Below are positions 17,369 to 25,117 of a stretch of DNA of 55,041 nt, one piece after another (within the stretch, counting starts at the first letter, position 1; each line of letters begins with the position of its first letter). Origin of the DNA: Paratractidigestivibacter sp963640745 (GTDB taxonomy: Bacteria; Actinomycetota; Coriobacteriia; Coriobacteriales; Atopobiaceae); contig CAVIBB010000003.1 of the NCBI GenBank assembly GCA_963640745.1, forward strand, positions 1-55,041, given 5' to 3'. Both the position numbers and the translations under genes were made by a program. The notes beneath the pieces were generated by a model. That model did no database searches. It was not told where the DNA came from and worked only from the letters and a program-made list of their open reading frames with translations.

Positions 17369-18097
17369 CTAATTACGGGTATGAACGACCTTGTACTCAA
17401 ACATATCGGCCCGCGCAACGGACCGCGTGTACTCTATGACAACGTTCTTGCTGTTGTAGGTGGTGCGAACAAGATGCAGCACCGGCGAGCCTTCCTCGAT
17501 GCCGAGCAGCTTCGCCTCGTCAGAACGCGCGGCCCGGGCGCCGAACGACTCCTCCGCGCTTTTAATCTTGTTGTGGTAGTCCTGCTCAACGATCTCGTAA
17601 AGCGGCTTGCTCTCGACGTCGCGCTGAGAAAGGCCCACAAAGAGCTTTGCCGGCACATAGCTGCGCTCAAGCATCATGGGGATGCCGTCGGCAAGGCGCA
17701 GCCGGCGCATACGAAAGACCTTCTCGCCGAGCTTAAGGTCCATGTGGGAGCTCACGACCTTCGACGCCTCGCGCACCTCGAAGTCGATGACCTCGGTACG
17801 GGGCGCGCGGCCGAGGCTGCGCATCTGATCGGTAAAGCTGTAGGCGCCGGACAGGTCCGTCGTGTCTCGACCGACGCTCGAAACGAACGTCCCCTTACCG
17901 TGCTTGCGCGCGACCAAACCGAGTTCCTCAAGCTCAGACATGGCAAGACGCACCGTCGTGCGACTCAACCCGTACTTGTCCGCGAGGTCGCGTTCCGACG
18001 GGAGCATGTCCCCCGGCTTCATCTCGCGCTCGATCTTCTCGCTCAAGAGGTCGACGAGCTGGTCGTAAAGCGGTTGCTTACGCGCTGCCGATGCCAT
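17369..18097 (-). CDS. GntR-family regulator with UTRA ligand domain
   Basis: A 242-residue transcription factor of the HutC/DasR/NagR type. Residues about 8-75 form the winged helix, including LYDQLVDLLSEKI, LPSERDLADKYGLSRTTVR and KHGKGTFV. Residues about 90-235 are a UTRA domain, the sugar-phosphate sensing fold of this subfamily. A strong GGGAGG site precedes the ATG. It is first in the operon with agaS and nagA. Palindromes TGGT-N4-ACCA lie upstream of this gene (18215) and of the PTS operon (21643). DasR/NagR relatives bind such sites, so it probably represses both operons until an amino sugar phosphate accumulates. The effector is inferred. Confidence 0.9.
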   Translation of the reverse strand: MASAARKQPLYDQLVDLLSEKIEREMKPGDMLPSERDLADKYGLSRTTVRLAMSELEELGLVARKHGKGTFVSSVGRDTTDLSGAYSFTDQMRSLGRAPRTEVIDFEVREASKVVSSHMDLKLGEKVFRMRRLRLADGIPMMLERSYVPAKLFVGLSQRDVESKPLYEIVEQDYHNKIKSAEESFGARAARSDEAKLLGIEEGSPVLHLVRTTYNSKNVVIEYTRSVARADMFEYKVVHTRN

Positions 18098-18214
18098 CCG
18101 ATCGCCTCCCTTCTTCTCGGCTCCAATCGATATCCCCCTGGACAGGCTTCGCTCCCAACGCTAAAAACTGCGGCAAGAAGCGACGTCTGTTCAGGATATA
18201 CCTGGTCCGGGAAT

Positions 18215-18226
18215 TGGTACCTACCA
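18215..18226. promoter_or_regulatory. Probable GntR-UTRA operator upstream of gntR-agaS-nagA
   Basis: A perfect inverted repeat TGGTA-CC-TACCA. A TATATC hexamer lies just downstream in the direction of gntR. It matches the core of DasR/NagR sites (TGGT-N4-ACCA) and the second site at 21643. Confidence 0.6.
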
Positions 18227-18235
18227 CTGACTGCT

Positions 18236-18271
18236 AAAAAGGAGGCGCGCGGGCAGGACCCACGCGCCTCC
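18236..18271 (-). terminator. Terminator of the PTS operon
   Basis: On the minus strand after the IID stop: arms GGAGGCGCG/CGCGCCTCC with a short loop, followed by TTTTT. Confidence 0.92.
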
Positions 18272-18290
18272 CTAAGTGCGAGCTTACCGG

Positions 18291-19340
18291 CTACGCCCAG
18301 ATTCCGAAGAATCCGCCAACGATGCCGAGGACGAGCATAAGGACGATGCCCTTCATCGGGGTGAAGTTGTGCTTGGCGAAGAGGTAGTAGAGCAGCATGA
18401 CCAGCGCGAGCGGGATGAGCTTCGGGCAGATCGAGTCGAGGATGGAGGCGAAGTCAACGGTGACCGGGGTGGTCACGAGCTCCATGTAGGTAACCTCGCT
18501 CTTGCCGTTGCCCAGGTCCACAGAGCCAGCCTCGACAGCAGCGCCGGAAGCGTCGGTGCCGGAGAGGGCGTTGCCCTCGGCGTCGACCATACCGGAGGTC
18601 GTGGTGCCCTCGTCGTTGGTAGCGATGACCTCGAAGTCAGAGACATCATCGGTATCGACAACGCAGGTGTGGGCCACATAAGACTCGGAGGAGCCGTTGG
18701 GGAGGGTCAGCGCGATCTGGGTGCCGCCCATGGTGACGGTCAGGCAGCCGACGACGAAGACGCCGAGGATGGAAGCCGCGCGGGTGAACGCCTGCATGTT
18801 GTCCATGAGGGCGTCGATCGCCTGGGTGCCCATCTTGTAGGACCAGTTCATCAGGCCGAAGCGGATGGCGAACTGGATCACGTTGAAGACGACCAGGAAG
18901 ATGATCGGGCCGGCGGGGTTACCAGCGATGGCCATCTGGGAGGTGATGCCCGCGAGGATCGGCACGAGGGTCATCCAGAAGAGGGCGTCGCCGATGCCGC
19001 CGAGCGGGCCCATGAGGGAGACGCGGACGGCGCGGATGGTCGGGATGTCGGCCTTCTTCTGCTCAAGGGACAGGCAGATGCCCATGGCGAAGGTGACCAG
19101 GAACGGGTGGATGTTGAAGAACTCCATGTTGTGGGTCATCGAGGTGGCAAGGTCATCCTTGTCGGTGTGGATCTTCTCGAGGCCCGGGAGAATGGAGTAG
19201 AGCCAGCCAGCGGCCTGCATGCGCTCGTAGTTGAAGGAGCCCTGCAGGAAGCAGGAGCGCCACGCCATCTTGTTCAAAGTCGCCTGATCGAGATCAGCGG
19301 CCGGCGTGAGGTTCTTGTAGGTAGTGGCGTTAGATGCCAT
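18291..19340 (-). CDS. PTS mannose/fructose/sorbose-family EIID component
   Basis: A membrane subunit that, with EIIC, forms the sugar channel of the PTS. 349 residues from ATG 19340, chosen because GGAGGTGA lies 8 nt upstream and because it overlaps the EIIC end by 11 bp; a frame opening 33 bp earlier is inside EIIC. The N-terminal cytoplasmic region has the family motifs WRSCFLQGSFNYERMQ, HNMEFFNIHPFLVTF and GPLGGIGDALFW. The C terminus is hydrophobic (LALVMLLYYLFAKHN and after). Between the last transmembrane segments is a hydrophilic Asp/Thr/Ser-rich stretch of roughly 80 residues (about 205-290), making the protein longer than usual EIID. That segment probably faces outward. Confidence 0.92.
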   Translation of the reverse strand: MASNATTYKNLTPAADLDQATLNKMAWRSCFLQGSFNYERMQAAGWLYSILPGLEKIHTDKDDLATSMTHNMEFFNIHPFLVTFAMGICLSLEQKKADIPTIRAVRVSLMGPLGGIGDALFWMTLVPILAGITSQMAIAGNPAGPIIFLVVFNVIQFAIRFGLMNWSYKMGTQAIDALMDNMQAFTRAASILGVFVVGCLTVTMGGTQIALTLPNGSSESYVAHTCVVDTDDVSDFEVIATNDEGTTTSGMVDAEGNALSGTDASGAAVEAGSVDLGNGKSEVTYMELVTTPVTVDFASILDSICPKLIPLALVMLLYYLFAKHNFTPMKGIVLMLVLGIVGGFFGIWA

Positions 19341-20130
19341 CCTCCTCACCTCCGTCCTGAATAGCAACGGCACCCTTCAGCTCGGTCTGCTGCTGGAAGT
19401 CCCAGAAAGCGATGCCGAAGCCGATGAAGGCCAGGATGAGCAGAGCAGGGGTAGCGAGCGCCTCAATGTTGGAGACGACAAGGGCAAGGCCAAAGCCCAT
19501 GAAGTAGAAGCCCCACATGTCGCGAGACATCATGAACTTGAGCAGGATGGCGAAGCCGACGAAGCGCATCATGCCGCCAGCAGCGGAGAGGCCGCCGGAG
19601 AGCCAAGCGGGGATCGCGTCGACAACAGCCTGGCCCATGGTGGCGCCACCGATGAAGAACAGGGTGACGACGACGCCGAAGATGAGGCCGAGGAGCGCCA
19701 TGGCGAGGTAGTTGATGTGCTCGATGCCCTTGGGGTTGGCGTCAGCAGCGTACTGATCGCACTTGGACATAAGCGGGGACATGATGGTGAAGATGAGCGT
19801 CACGCCGTACTGGCCCAGGAGCGAGAACGGGATGGCCATCGCAACGGCCGCGTTCGGGTCGAGGTCCAGAGAGATCGCGAGCGTCGCAGCCATGATGCCG
19901 CCGACGACGGCGTTGGGGGGCTGGGCACCTCCGATCGGCATGTTACCGATGGTCATCAGCTGGTAGGTGCCGCCGACGATGAGGCCGGTCTGGACATCGC
20001 CCAGGATGAGGCCGATCACCATGCCAGTGACGATCGGCTGATACAGAGACTCGAGGAAGCTGAACTGGTCGATAGCCGCGATGAACGTGACGATGAAGAC
20101 CAGAGCCACCTGAATGACTGAGTATTCCAT
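19330..20130 (-). CDS. PTS mannose/fructose/sorbose-family EIIC component
   Basis: A 266-residue multi-spanning protein that forms the translocation pathway with EIID. Family segments visible are FIAAIDQFSFLESLYQPI, TGMVIGLILGDVQTGLIVGG, the MPIGGAQPPNAVVGG loop, and several further helices ending FGIAFWDF. AAAGGAGG precedes the ATG. Between IIB and IIC is a 122-bp spacer with a small hairpin (TTCCCCT/AGGGGAA, 20156-20174) and other GC dyads, which could process or stabilise the mRNA so that membrane and soluble subunits are made in different amounts. The mannose family includes AgaC (GalNAc); substrate is inferred from the locus. Confidence 0.94.
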   Translation of the reverse strand: MEYSVIQVALVFIVTFIAAIDQFSFLESLYQPIVTGMVIGLILGDVQTGLIVGGTYQLMTIGNMPIGGAQPPNAVVGGIMAATLAISLDLDPNAAVAMAIPFSLLGQYGVTLIFTIMSPLMSKCDQYAADANPKGIEHINYLAMALLGLIFGVVVTLFFIGGATMGQAVVDAIPAWLSGGLSAAGGMMRFVGFAILLKFMMSRDMWGFYFMGFGLALVVSNIEALATPALLILAFIGFGIAFWDFQQQTELKGAVAIQDGGEEDGI

Positions 20131-20252
20131 CTTTGCTCCTCCTTTCCTTTTTGTCTTCCCCTCCTTTAGGGGAACCTATTGACTATGTTCAGCCGCGAAC
20201 CCGCGGGTAGAACCATGTGTCACGGGTCGCGAATACCCGCCCGGAGCTTTGC

Positions 20253-20735
20253 TTACGAGAAGAGCTTGTCGGTCGCTTCGACGGGCGTGGAGGGCACGCG
20301 CTGAATCGAGAGCTCAACGCCCTTGTCCTGCAGCGCCTTGAAGGCGGCGACGTCCTTGTCGTCGACAGCCACGGACGTGGCGACCTGGCGCTTGCCGTCG
20401 GACATGTGCATGTTGCCGATGTTGAGCTTCTTGATGGGCACGCCGCCCTCGACGAGGCGCAGGGCGTCCTCGGGGGTCTCGACGACGATGAAGATGTGCT
20501 GGCGCGGCGCCGCCTTGAAGATGACGTCGATGGTCTTCTGGATGGAGAAGTAACGGGTGGCGACGCCCTGCGGGGCGGCCATGTTCATGAGGTTCTGGCG
20601 CATCTTGTTGCCGGCAACCTCGTCGTTGGCCACGAGGATGAGGTTGGCGCCGACCGTGGAGGTCCACTGCGTAGCGACCTGGCCGTGAATGAGGCGGTTG
20701 TCGATGCGAACAAGAACGATGTTGGGCTCTGCCAT
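20253..20735 (-). CDS. PTS mannose/fructose/sorbose-family EIIB component
   Basis: A 160-residue cytoplasmic phosphocarrier. The N-terminal RIDNRLIHGQVATQW contains the phosphorylated histidine (His17) in the standard family context. The later segment GGVPIKKLNIGNMHMSDGKRQ is also typical. It passes phosphate from EIIA to the incoming sugar at the EIIC-EIID channel. AGAGGAAG lies before the ATG. AgaV-like in context; substrate specificity cannot be read directly. Confidence 0.94.
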   Translation of the reverse strand: MAEPNIVLVRIDNRLIHGQVATQWTSTVGANLILVANDEVAGNKMRQNLMNMAAPQGVATRYFSIQKTIDVIFKAAPRQHIFIVVETPEDALRLVEGGVPIKKLNIGNMHMSDGKRQVATSVAVDDKDVAAFKALQDKGVELSIQRVPSTPVEATDKLFS

Positions 20736-20795
20736 GATGGCTTCCTCTCTACGTGCTCCCTCGGGAGCTCTCAGTACCTACTTGCGATACCGCTA

Positions 20796-21080
20796 CTACT
20801 TGTCCAAGACTTCCTGGATGGCGTAGCGGGAAACCTCGATGACGGCGCCGGACTTGACCTCGATGTCGCAGGTCTCCTTGCCGACGCGAACGAGCTTGCC
20901 GATAAGCCCGCTCGAGAAGGCGACCTTCTTGCCGACGGCGAGCTCGGTATGGACGCCTTTGTAATAGTCCTTCTGCTTGCGCATCCGCAGGTAATTGACC
21001 ACGGTGAGGATGACGCCGACGATCAGCAGGAAGGTCAGAAGGACGATCGAGGAGGCAAGGATGTTGTCCCAGCTGGGCAT
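20796..21080 (-). CDS. YajC-like small membrane protein in a PTS operon
   Basis: A 94-residue protein with one N-terminal transmembrane helix (about residues 9-29), a basic stretch (RMRKQKDYY) and a small beta-rich domain (VAFSSGLIGKLVRVGKETCDIEV), the architecture of YajC. YajC is an accessory subunit of the SecDF translocase, but here the gene lies between PTS IIA and IIB. I recall the same arrangement in streptococcal glycosaminoglycan PTS operons. The ATG overlaps the IIA stop (TAATG), so it is translationally coupled to the PTS genes. A role in the transporter rather than in protein export is inferred. Confidence 0.82.
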   Translation of the reverse strand: MPSWDNILASSIVLLTFLLIVGVILTVVNYLRMRKQKDYYKGVHTELAVGKKVAFSSGLIGKLVRVGKETCDIEVKSGAVIEVSRYAIQEVLDK

Positions 21081-21523
21081 TACAGACCATCCTCCTCACC
21101 AAAGAGATCGTCGTCGGAGTCGTCGGCGACCTCGAGCTTCTTGTGGTCGACGCCCATCTTGCCGGCGGCGACGGCGCACTCGACAAGCTCGTCGAGGGTG
21201 GAGCCGGGCATGCGGGTCGAGAGGGCCTCGAGCAGCATGGGGAGGTTGGTGCCGGTGACGACCTCGACGTTGGGGACGGACGCGGAGGCAATCATCGCCT
21301 GGTTGAACGGCGTGCCGCCCATAAGGTCGCAGAACACGAGGACACCGTCGGAGGAGGCGGCCATGCGGGCGATGGCGTCGGCGAGCTTCTCGCCGAACGT
21401 GCCGGCCTCATCCTCGTGGAACGGAACGGCCTCGAAGGACTCCTGCGGGCCGCCCACCATCTCGAGCGCGCCGGCGAGTCCCTCGGCAAAGGTTCCGTGT
21501 CCAGTGAGGATGCATCCAACCAT
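21080..21523 (-). CDS. PTS mannose-family EIIA component
   Basis: A 147-residue cytoplasmic phosphocarrier and first gene of the PTS operon. His9 in ILTGHGTFAEGL is the family's phosphorylation site. DGVLVFCDLMGGTPFNQA and VVTGTNLPMLLEA are the other conserved blocks. The C-terminal about 20 residues are strongly acidic (DDSDDDLFGEEDG), an extension beyond the folded domain. AAGGAG lies 9 nt before the ATG. Upstream there are an operator and a TATAGT hexamer on the same strand. Confidence 0.94.
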   Translation of the reverse strand: MVGCILTGHGTFAEGLAGALEMVGGPQESFEAVPFHEDEAGTFGEKLADAIARMAASSDGVLVFCDLMGGTPFNQAMIASASVPNVEVVTGTNLPMLLEALSTRMPGSTLDELVECAVAAGKMGVDHKKLEVADDSDDDLFGEEDGL

Positions 21524-21640
21524 GTTGTGTTTCTCCTTCAGGTAAGGCCCCGGGCCGTCTTGTGTTTGTTGAGAAGTACCCTACGAGCCTTGGATTTCGT
21601 TTAAGTGCCGTGAGTGTTGCGCAGTGCTGCGGTTCTATTA

Positions 21641-21676
21641 ACTGGTTGTAACCATGGATTCAGTAAGGCCACTATA
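21641..21676 (-). promoter_or_regulatory. PTS operon promoter region with GntR-UTRA operator
   Basis: On the minus strand TATAGT (21676-21671) is a likely -10 box. The palindrome TGGTTGTAACCA (21643-21654) lies about 17 bp downstream of it, over the expected transcript start, a repressing position. It shares TGGT-N4-ACCA with 18215-18226. No good -35 was found. Confidence 0.55.
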
Positions 21677-21842
21677 GCGTCGAGCGCTCCAAAACTCCTT
21701 CACAAGTTCTGCAAATGAGAAAATTTGCCGTTTGACGTCAAAAGACTACCGCTCGCGGCGTTTTGTCCTGTTTACCTGCATGTTTACTTCAGGTTACACA
21801 TCAAAACATGTGCTGTTTTTCGCCAGATTCGACGGTAAAAGT

Positions 21843-21899
21843 CTTTCGTTTACTTTGCTTTATGTGAAGACAGCGGCTCTTTAAGTGGTTCTATCATCT
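21843..21899. promoter_or_regulatory. Candidate DeoR (AgaR-like) and second GntR sites in the PTS upstream region
   Basis: CTTTCGTTTACTTTGCTTTA (21843-21862) resembles the T-rich tandem TTTCGTTT pattern of E. coli AgaR operators. AGTGGTTCTATCATCT (21884-21899) resembles a degenerate DasR-type site. They lie in a 546-bp gene-free, AT-richer stretch (21524-22069) upstream of the PTS operon and beyond the 3' end of the DeoR gene. Other repeats there include GTTTAC at 21770-21790. Assignment is by motif likeness only. Confidence 0.35.
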
Positions 21900-22069
21900 G
21901 ATACCAGTTGTGACACCACTGCCCAGAGCAGGCCGTTATTCAAAGCTGGAATCAATCCCATAACACGGCAAGAGAAGCCCGCACGGGCACCGCCCAGTCG
22001 CCGTTACACCGCAAACGCAAAGAATCGAAAGCACGCCGGGCTTAACACGCGCGGCCACTTCACATGCAC

Positions 22070-22846
22070 TTACTCGGCAAAGATCAGCTCGCAGTCGGCA
22101 TCTTCGAGGTCGGCGGCAACGGCTCCGTCGGGGTCAGCATCCATGACCGCCGCGTCGACAGTCGCCAGCGTGCCGAACCACATAAGCCCGCGCGCCCCCA
22201 CCTTTGTAGCGTCCATCAGCACGTACGTCTTCTCGGCGCAGGCAAGAAACGTCCGCTTGAGCTCGGCCATCTCTTGGTTGTTCGTCATCAGGCCGCGGCC
22301 CGGGGCGTAGGCGGTCGGCGTGATGAAGGCCTTGTCGGGCCTCAGCATCTCCAGCGAGCGCAGCGCGATGGGCCCGTCGGTGTAGCGGTGGCCTTTGCGC
22401 AGGCTACCGCCGAGCATAATCACGTCCATCGCCGGCATCGATCGGTCGACGAAGTCGGCGATGGTGAAGTCGTCCGTTATAAGGGTCACCCCCGAGCGCC
22501 CCGCGAGCGCGCGCACGAACTCCAGCGCCGTGGTCCCGGAATCGACGAGCACCGCGTCGCCGTCCTCGACGAGCTGCGCCGCGCGACGGGCGATCGCCCG
22601 CTTTGCCTCTACGTTCACGTTCACGCGCTTGTCCTGCACGCTCACCGTGAGCGTGCGCGAGAGCGAGGTCGCGCCGCCATGCGTCCGGCGCAGCTTGCCG
22701 TCGCGCTCGAGCGCGTCGAGGTCGGCGCGAGCCGTCACGCGGGAGACGCCGAACACCTCGGCAAGCTGCGCGACCTGCACCGATGCGTCCCTTTCCAGCA
22801 TGGAGAGGATGGCGACGCGGCGCTCGTCGGACGACATCGGGCTCAT
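22070..22846 (-). CDS. DeoR/GlpR-family regulator (AgaR-like)
   Basis: A 258-residue repressor. The DeoR helix-turn-helix is at residues about 8-58 (RRVAILSMLERDASVQVAQLA, VFGVSRVTARADLDALE), ending with the RTHGGA signature. The sugar-phosphate sensing domain includes VLVDSGTTALEFVRAL, ITDDFTIADF and DVIMLGGSLRKGH. AAAGGAG precedes the ATG. It is transcribed divergently from the aldolase-kinase pair, with T-rich repeats in the shared intergenic region that could be its operators. Control of the tagatose branch is inferred from position. Confidence 0.9.
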   Translation of the reverse strand: MSPMSSDERRVAILSMLERDASVQVAQLAEVFGVSRVTARADLDALERDGKLRRTHGGATSLSRTLTVSVQDKRVNVNVEAKRAIARRAAQLVEDGDAVLVDSGTTALEFVRALAGRSGVTLITDDFTIADFVDRSMPAMDVIMLGGSLRKGHRYTDGPIALRSLEMLRPDKAFITPTAYAPGRGLMTNNQEMAELKRTFLACAEKTYVLMDATKVGARGLMWFGTLATVDAAVMDADPDGAVAADLEDADCELIFAE

Positions 22847-22856
22847 GTGGCGGCTC

Positions 22857-22985
22857 CTTTTGCTTTGGTTGGCGACAACTTGGCGGCAGGCCGCCCAGCA
22901 GCACGTACTCGCAGATATGTAGGAAGTGTGTTTTCCTTTGCTTGCGTTAGAAGCAAGTTAGCACATTGTTTTTGCTTTCGCTTGG
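22857..22985. promoter_or_regulatory. T-rich direct repeats between deoR and the aldolase gene
   Basis: Three similar words, CTTTTGCTTTGG (near 22857), TTTTCCTTTGCTTGCGTT (22930-22947) and GTTTTTGCTTTCGCTTGG (22968-22985), all on the plus strand. They resemble DeoR-family operators and lie between the divergent deoR and aldolase starts, a 337-bp region. A TACAAT at 23127-23132 may be a -10 for the aldolase gene. Confidence 0.4.
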
Positions 22986-23183
22986 AAAAGCGGGGCTTTA
23001 ACCGACCCTGGTTTCTTGCCCGGATGTGCACGCGGAAGGAACGCATGGCTACGTTTTCTTTCCATTGGAATCGCTCAACACGGCCGGCCACCTGCGCTTA
23101 TCTCCACAGCCGCCGGCCGGCGGAAATACAATGGCCCCACGTTCATCTTGCCGGCCAGCGCCGGCAGTCGAAGGGAGTCGAAC

Positions 23184-24035
23184 ATGCTCGTAACCACCAC
23201 CCAGATGCTCAAGGACGCGCAGGCCGGCCACTACGCCGTCGGCGCCTTCAACGTCGAGAGCCTCGAGTTCGTCATGGCCGTCATCCGCGCCGCCGAGGAC
23301 AAGAAGTCCCCGGTCATCATGCAGACCACCCCCGGCACCGTTAAGTACGCCAACCTCGACTACTTCGCCGCCATGTGCAAGGTGGCCGCTGACGCCGCGA
23401 GCGTGCCCGTGGCCATCCACCTCGACCACGGCGACGGCTTCGACCGCTGCATCCAGGCCATCCACGCCGGCTACACCTCCGTCATGATCGACGGCTCTCA
23501 CGACACCTTTGAGGACAACATCGCCCTCACCGCGTCGGTGACCAAGGTCGCCGCCCCGCTCGGCATCCCCGTCGAGGCCGAACTCGGCAAGGTCGGCGGC
23601 AAGGAGGACGACGGCCCGGCCGTCGAGGGCGAGAGCCCCTATACCGACCCGGACGAGGCCGAGGAGTTCGTCGCCCGCACCGGCTGCAGCTCGCTCGCCG
23701 TCGGCGTCGGCACCGCGCACGGCGTCTACAAGGGCACCCCGCACATCGAGCAGGAGGTCCTGAAGGCCATCCGTTCCCGCCTCGAGATCCCGCTGGTGCT
23801 CCACGGTACCTCCGGCGTGCCCGACGATCAGGTCGCCGAGGCCATCCGCAACGGCATCTGCAAGGTCAACTACGCCACCGAGCTTCGCCAGGCCTTTACC
23901 AAGGGCTTCATGGGCTACATGGCCGAGAACCCCGGCTGCTTCGACCCCAAAAAGCCGAACAAGCCCGGTATGCAGGAGATTTACGACGTGGTTGCGTCCC
24001 ACATGGACAACCTTGGCTCCACCGGCCGCGCGTAG
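23184..24035 (+). CDS. Class II tagatose/fructose-bisphosphate aldolase (GatY/KbaY-like)
   Basis: A zinc aldolase splitting tagatose- or fructose-1,6-bisphosphate to DHAP and glyceraldehyde-3-phosphate; 283 residues. The start ATG 23184 follows AAGGGAG. Features: YAVGAFNVESLEF near the N terminus, VPVAIHLDHGDGFD with catalytic Asp and a zinc His, EAELGKVGGKEDD, a second zinc His in VGVGTAHGVYKG, and LVLHGTSGVPDDQV with the third. The length and GTAHG context fit the GatY/KbaY/Fba class II group. The LacC-like kinase follows 12 bp later, which supports tagatose-bisphosphate as substrate. Confidence 0.9.
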   Translation: MLVTTTQMLKDAQAGHYAVGAFNVESLEFVMAVIRAAEDKKSPVIMQTTPGTVKYANLDYFAAMCKVAADAASVPVAIHLDHGDGFDRCIQAIHAGYTSVMIDGSHDTFEDNIALTASVTKVAAPLGIPVEAELGKVGGKEDDGPAVEGESPYTDPDEAEEFVARTGCSSLAVGVGTAHGVYKGTPHIEQEVLKAIRSRLEIPLVLHGTSGVPDDQVAEAIRNGICKVNYATELRQAFTKGFMGYMAENPGCFDPKKPNKPGMQEIYDVVASHMDNLGSTGRA

Positions 24036-24047
24036 GGGACGGCTTCG

Positions 24048-24980
24048 ATGATCCTCACCGTAACCATGAACCCGTCGATCGACACGTCCTACCCGCTCGA
24101 CGGGCCGCTCGTGATCGACGACGTCAACCGCGTGACGCCCATCAAGACCGCAGGCGGCAAGGGCCTGAACGTGACCCGCGTCCTCGGCCAGCTGGGCGAC
24201 GACGTGGTGGCCACCGGGCTTCTCGGCGGAAAGATGGGCATGTTCCTCGCCGACCGCATGGACGAGGACGGCGTCAAGCACGACTTCGCGCAGATCGCGG
24301 GCGAGAGCCGCGTGTGCATCGCCGTGCTGCACGAGGGCAACCAGACCGAGTTCCTCGAGTCCGGCCCCGAGGTCTCGGCCGACGAGCTGGCCGGGTTCAC
24401 CGAGAAGTTCCGCGAGCTCGCGGCGCGCGCCGACGTCGTGACCATGTCCGGCAGCCTGCCGCGCGGCGTGGACGCCGGCTACTACGCCGAGCTCGTGGGC
24501 ATCGCGACCGAGACCGGGGCCAAGGTGCTTCTTGATACCTCGGGCGCTTCGCTCGACGCGGCTCTCGCGGCCGATACTAAGCCCTACCTGGTCAAACCCA
24601 ACTTGACCGAACTCGGTGGGCTTCTTGGCAAGAAGTTCGAGCCGGGCGACCTCGACGCGATCAAAGCCGCTATCGAGGAGGACGGGCGCTTCGACGGCGT
24701 GGCCTGGGTCGTCGTCTCCATGGGCGCGGCTGGATCGGCCGCCTTCCACGACGGCAAGGTGTTCCGCGCCGTGCCGCCGCGCATCGAGTGCGTCAACGCG
24801 ACCGGTTCGGGCGACTCGACCATCGCCGGCTTCGCGCACGGCATCGCCGCCGGAGCCGAGCCCGCCGAGGTTCTGCGCCTGGGCAACACCTGCGGGACCC
24901 TGAACGCGATGGACCCCAAGACCGGGCATCTACCGATGGGGCGCTGGGACGAGGTCTACGCCGGCGTGACCGTCGAATAA
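24048..24980 (+). CDS. lacC: PfkB-family hexose-phosphate kinase (tagatose-6-phosphate kinase/1-phosphofructokinase)
   Basis: A 310-residue ribokinase-fold sugar kinase. ILTVTMNPSIDTSY is the classic opening of the FruK/LacC/PfkB subgroup. TAGGKGLNVTRVLGQLG is signature 1 and contacts the sugar, LVKPNLTELGGLLG lies in the middle, and NATGSGDSTIAGFAHG carries the catalytic Asp and anion hole. It sits 12 bp behind the aldolase and before a terminator. With AgaS providing tagatose-6-phosphate, phosphorylation to the 1,6-bisphosphate is the likely job; 1-phosphofructokinase remains possible because the two are hard to separate by sequence. Confidence 0.85.
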   Translation: MILTVTMNPSIDTSYPLDGPLVIDDVNRVTPIKTAGGKGLNVTRVLGQLGDDVVATGLLGGKMGMFLADRMDEDGVKHDFAQIAGESRVCIAVLHEGNQTEFLESGPEVSADELAGFTEKFRELAARADVVTMSGSLPRGVDAGYYAELVGIATETGAKVLLDTSGASLDAALAADTKPYLVKPNLTELGGLLGKKFEPGDLDAIKAAIEEDGRFDGVAWVVVSMGAAGSAAFHDGKVFRAVPPRIECVNATGSGDSTIAGFAHGIAAGAEPAEVLRLGNTCGTLNAMDPKTGHLPMGRWDEVYAGVTVE

Positions 24981-25008
24981 CACAAGCCAAACATATTTAG
25001 CTGCTAGA

Positions 25009-25054
25009 GAGCCCGTGATGCGCGCACAAATGCGCACATCACGGGCTCCTCTTT
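25009..25054 (+). terminator. Terminator of the aldolase-kinase operon
   Basis: Twelve-bp arms GAGCCCGTGATG (25009-25020) and CATCACGGGCTC (25037-25048) with an inner GCGC pairing, followed by CTCTTT. Confidence 0.88.
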
Positions 25055-25117
25055 ATGGGCAACGCTTCGGCGTGATGGCAACGGCGGTGGACGTGCTCGG
25101 CCGTGCCGCTACCGCTT

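Noticed and set aside
23049..24929. 626-codon minus-strand frame
   Set aside because: It is the shadow of the aldolase and kinase genes, whose family motifs and ribosome sites are clear on the plus strand.
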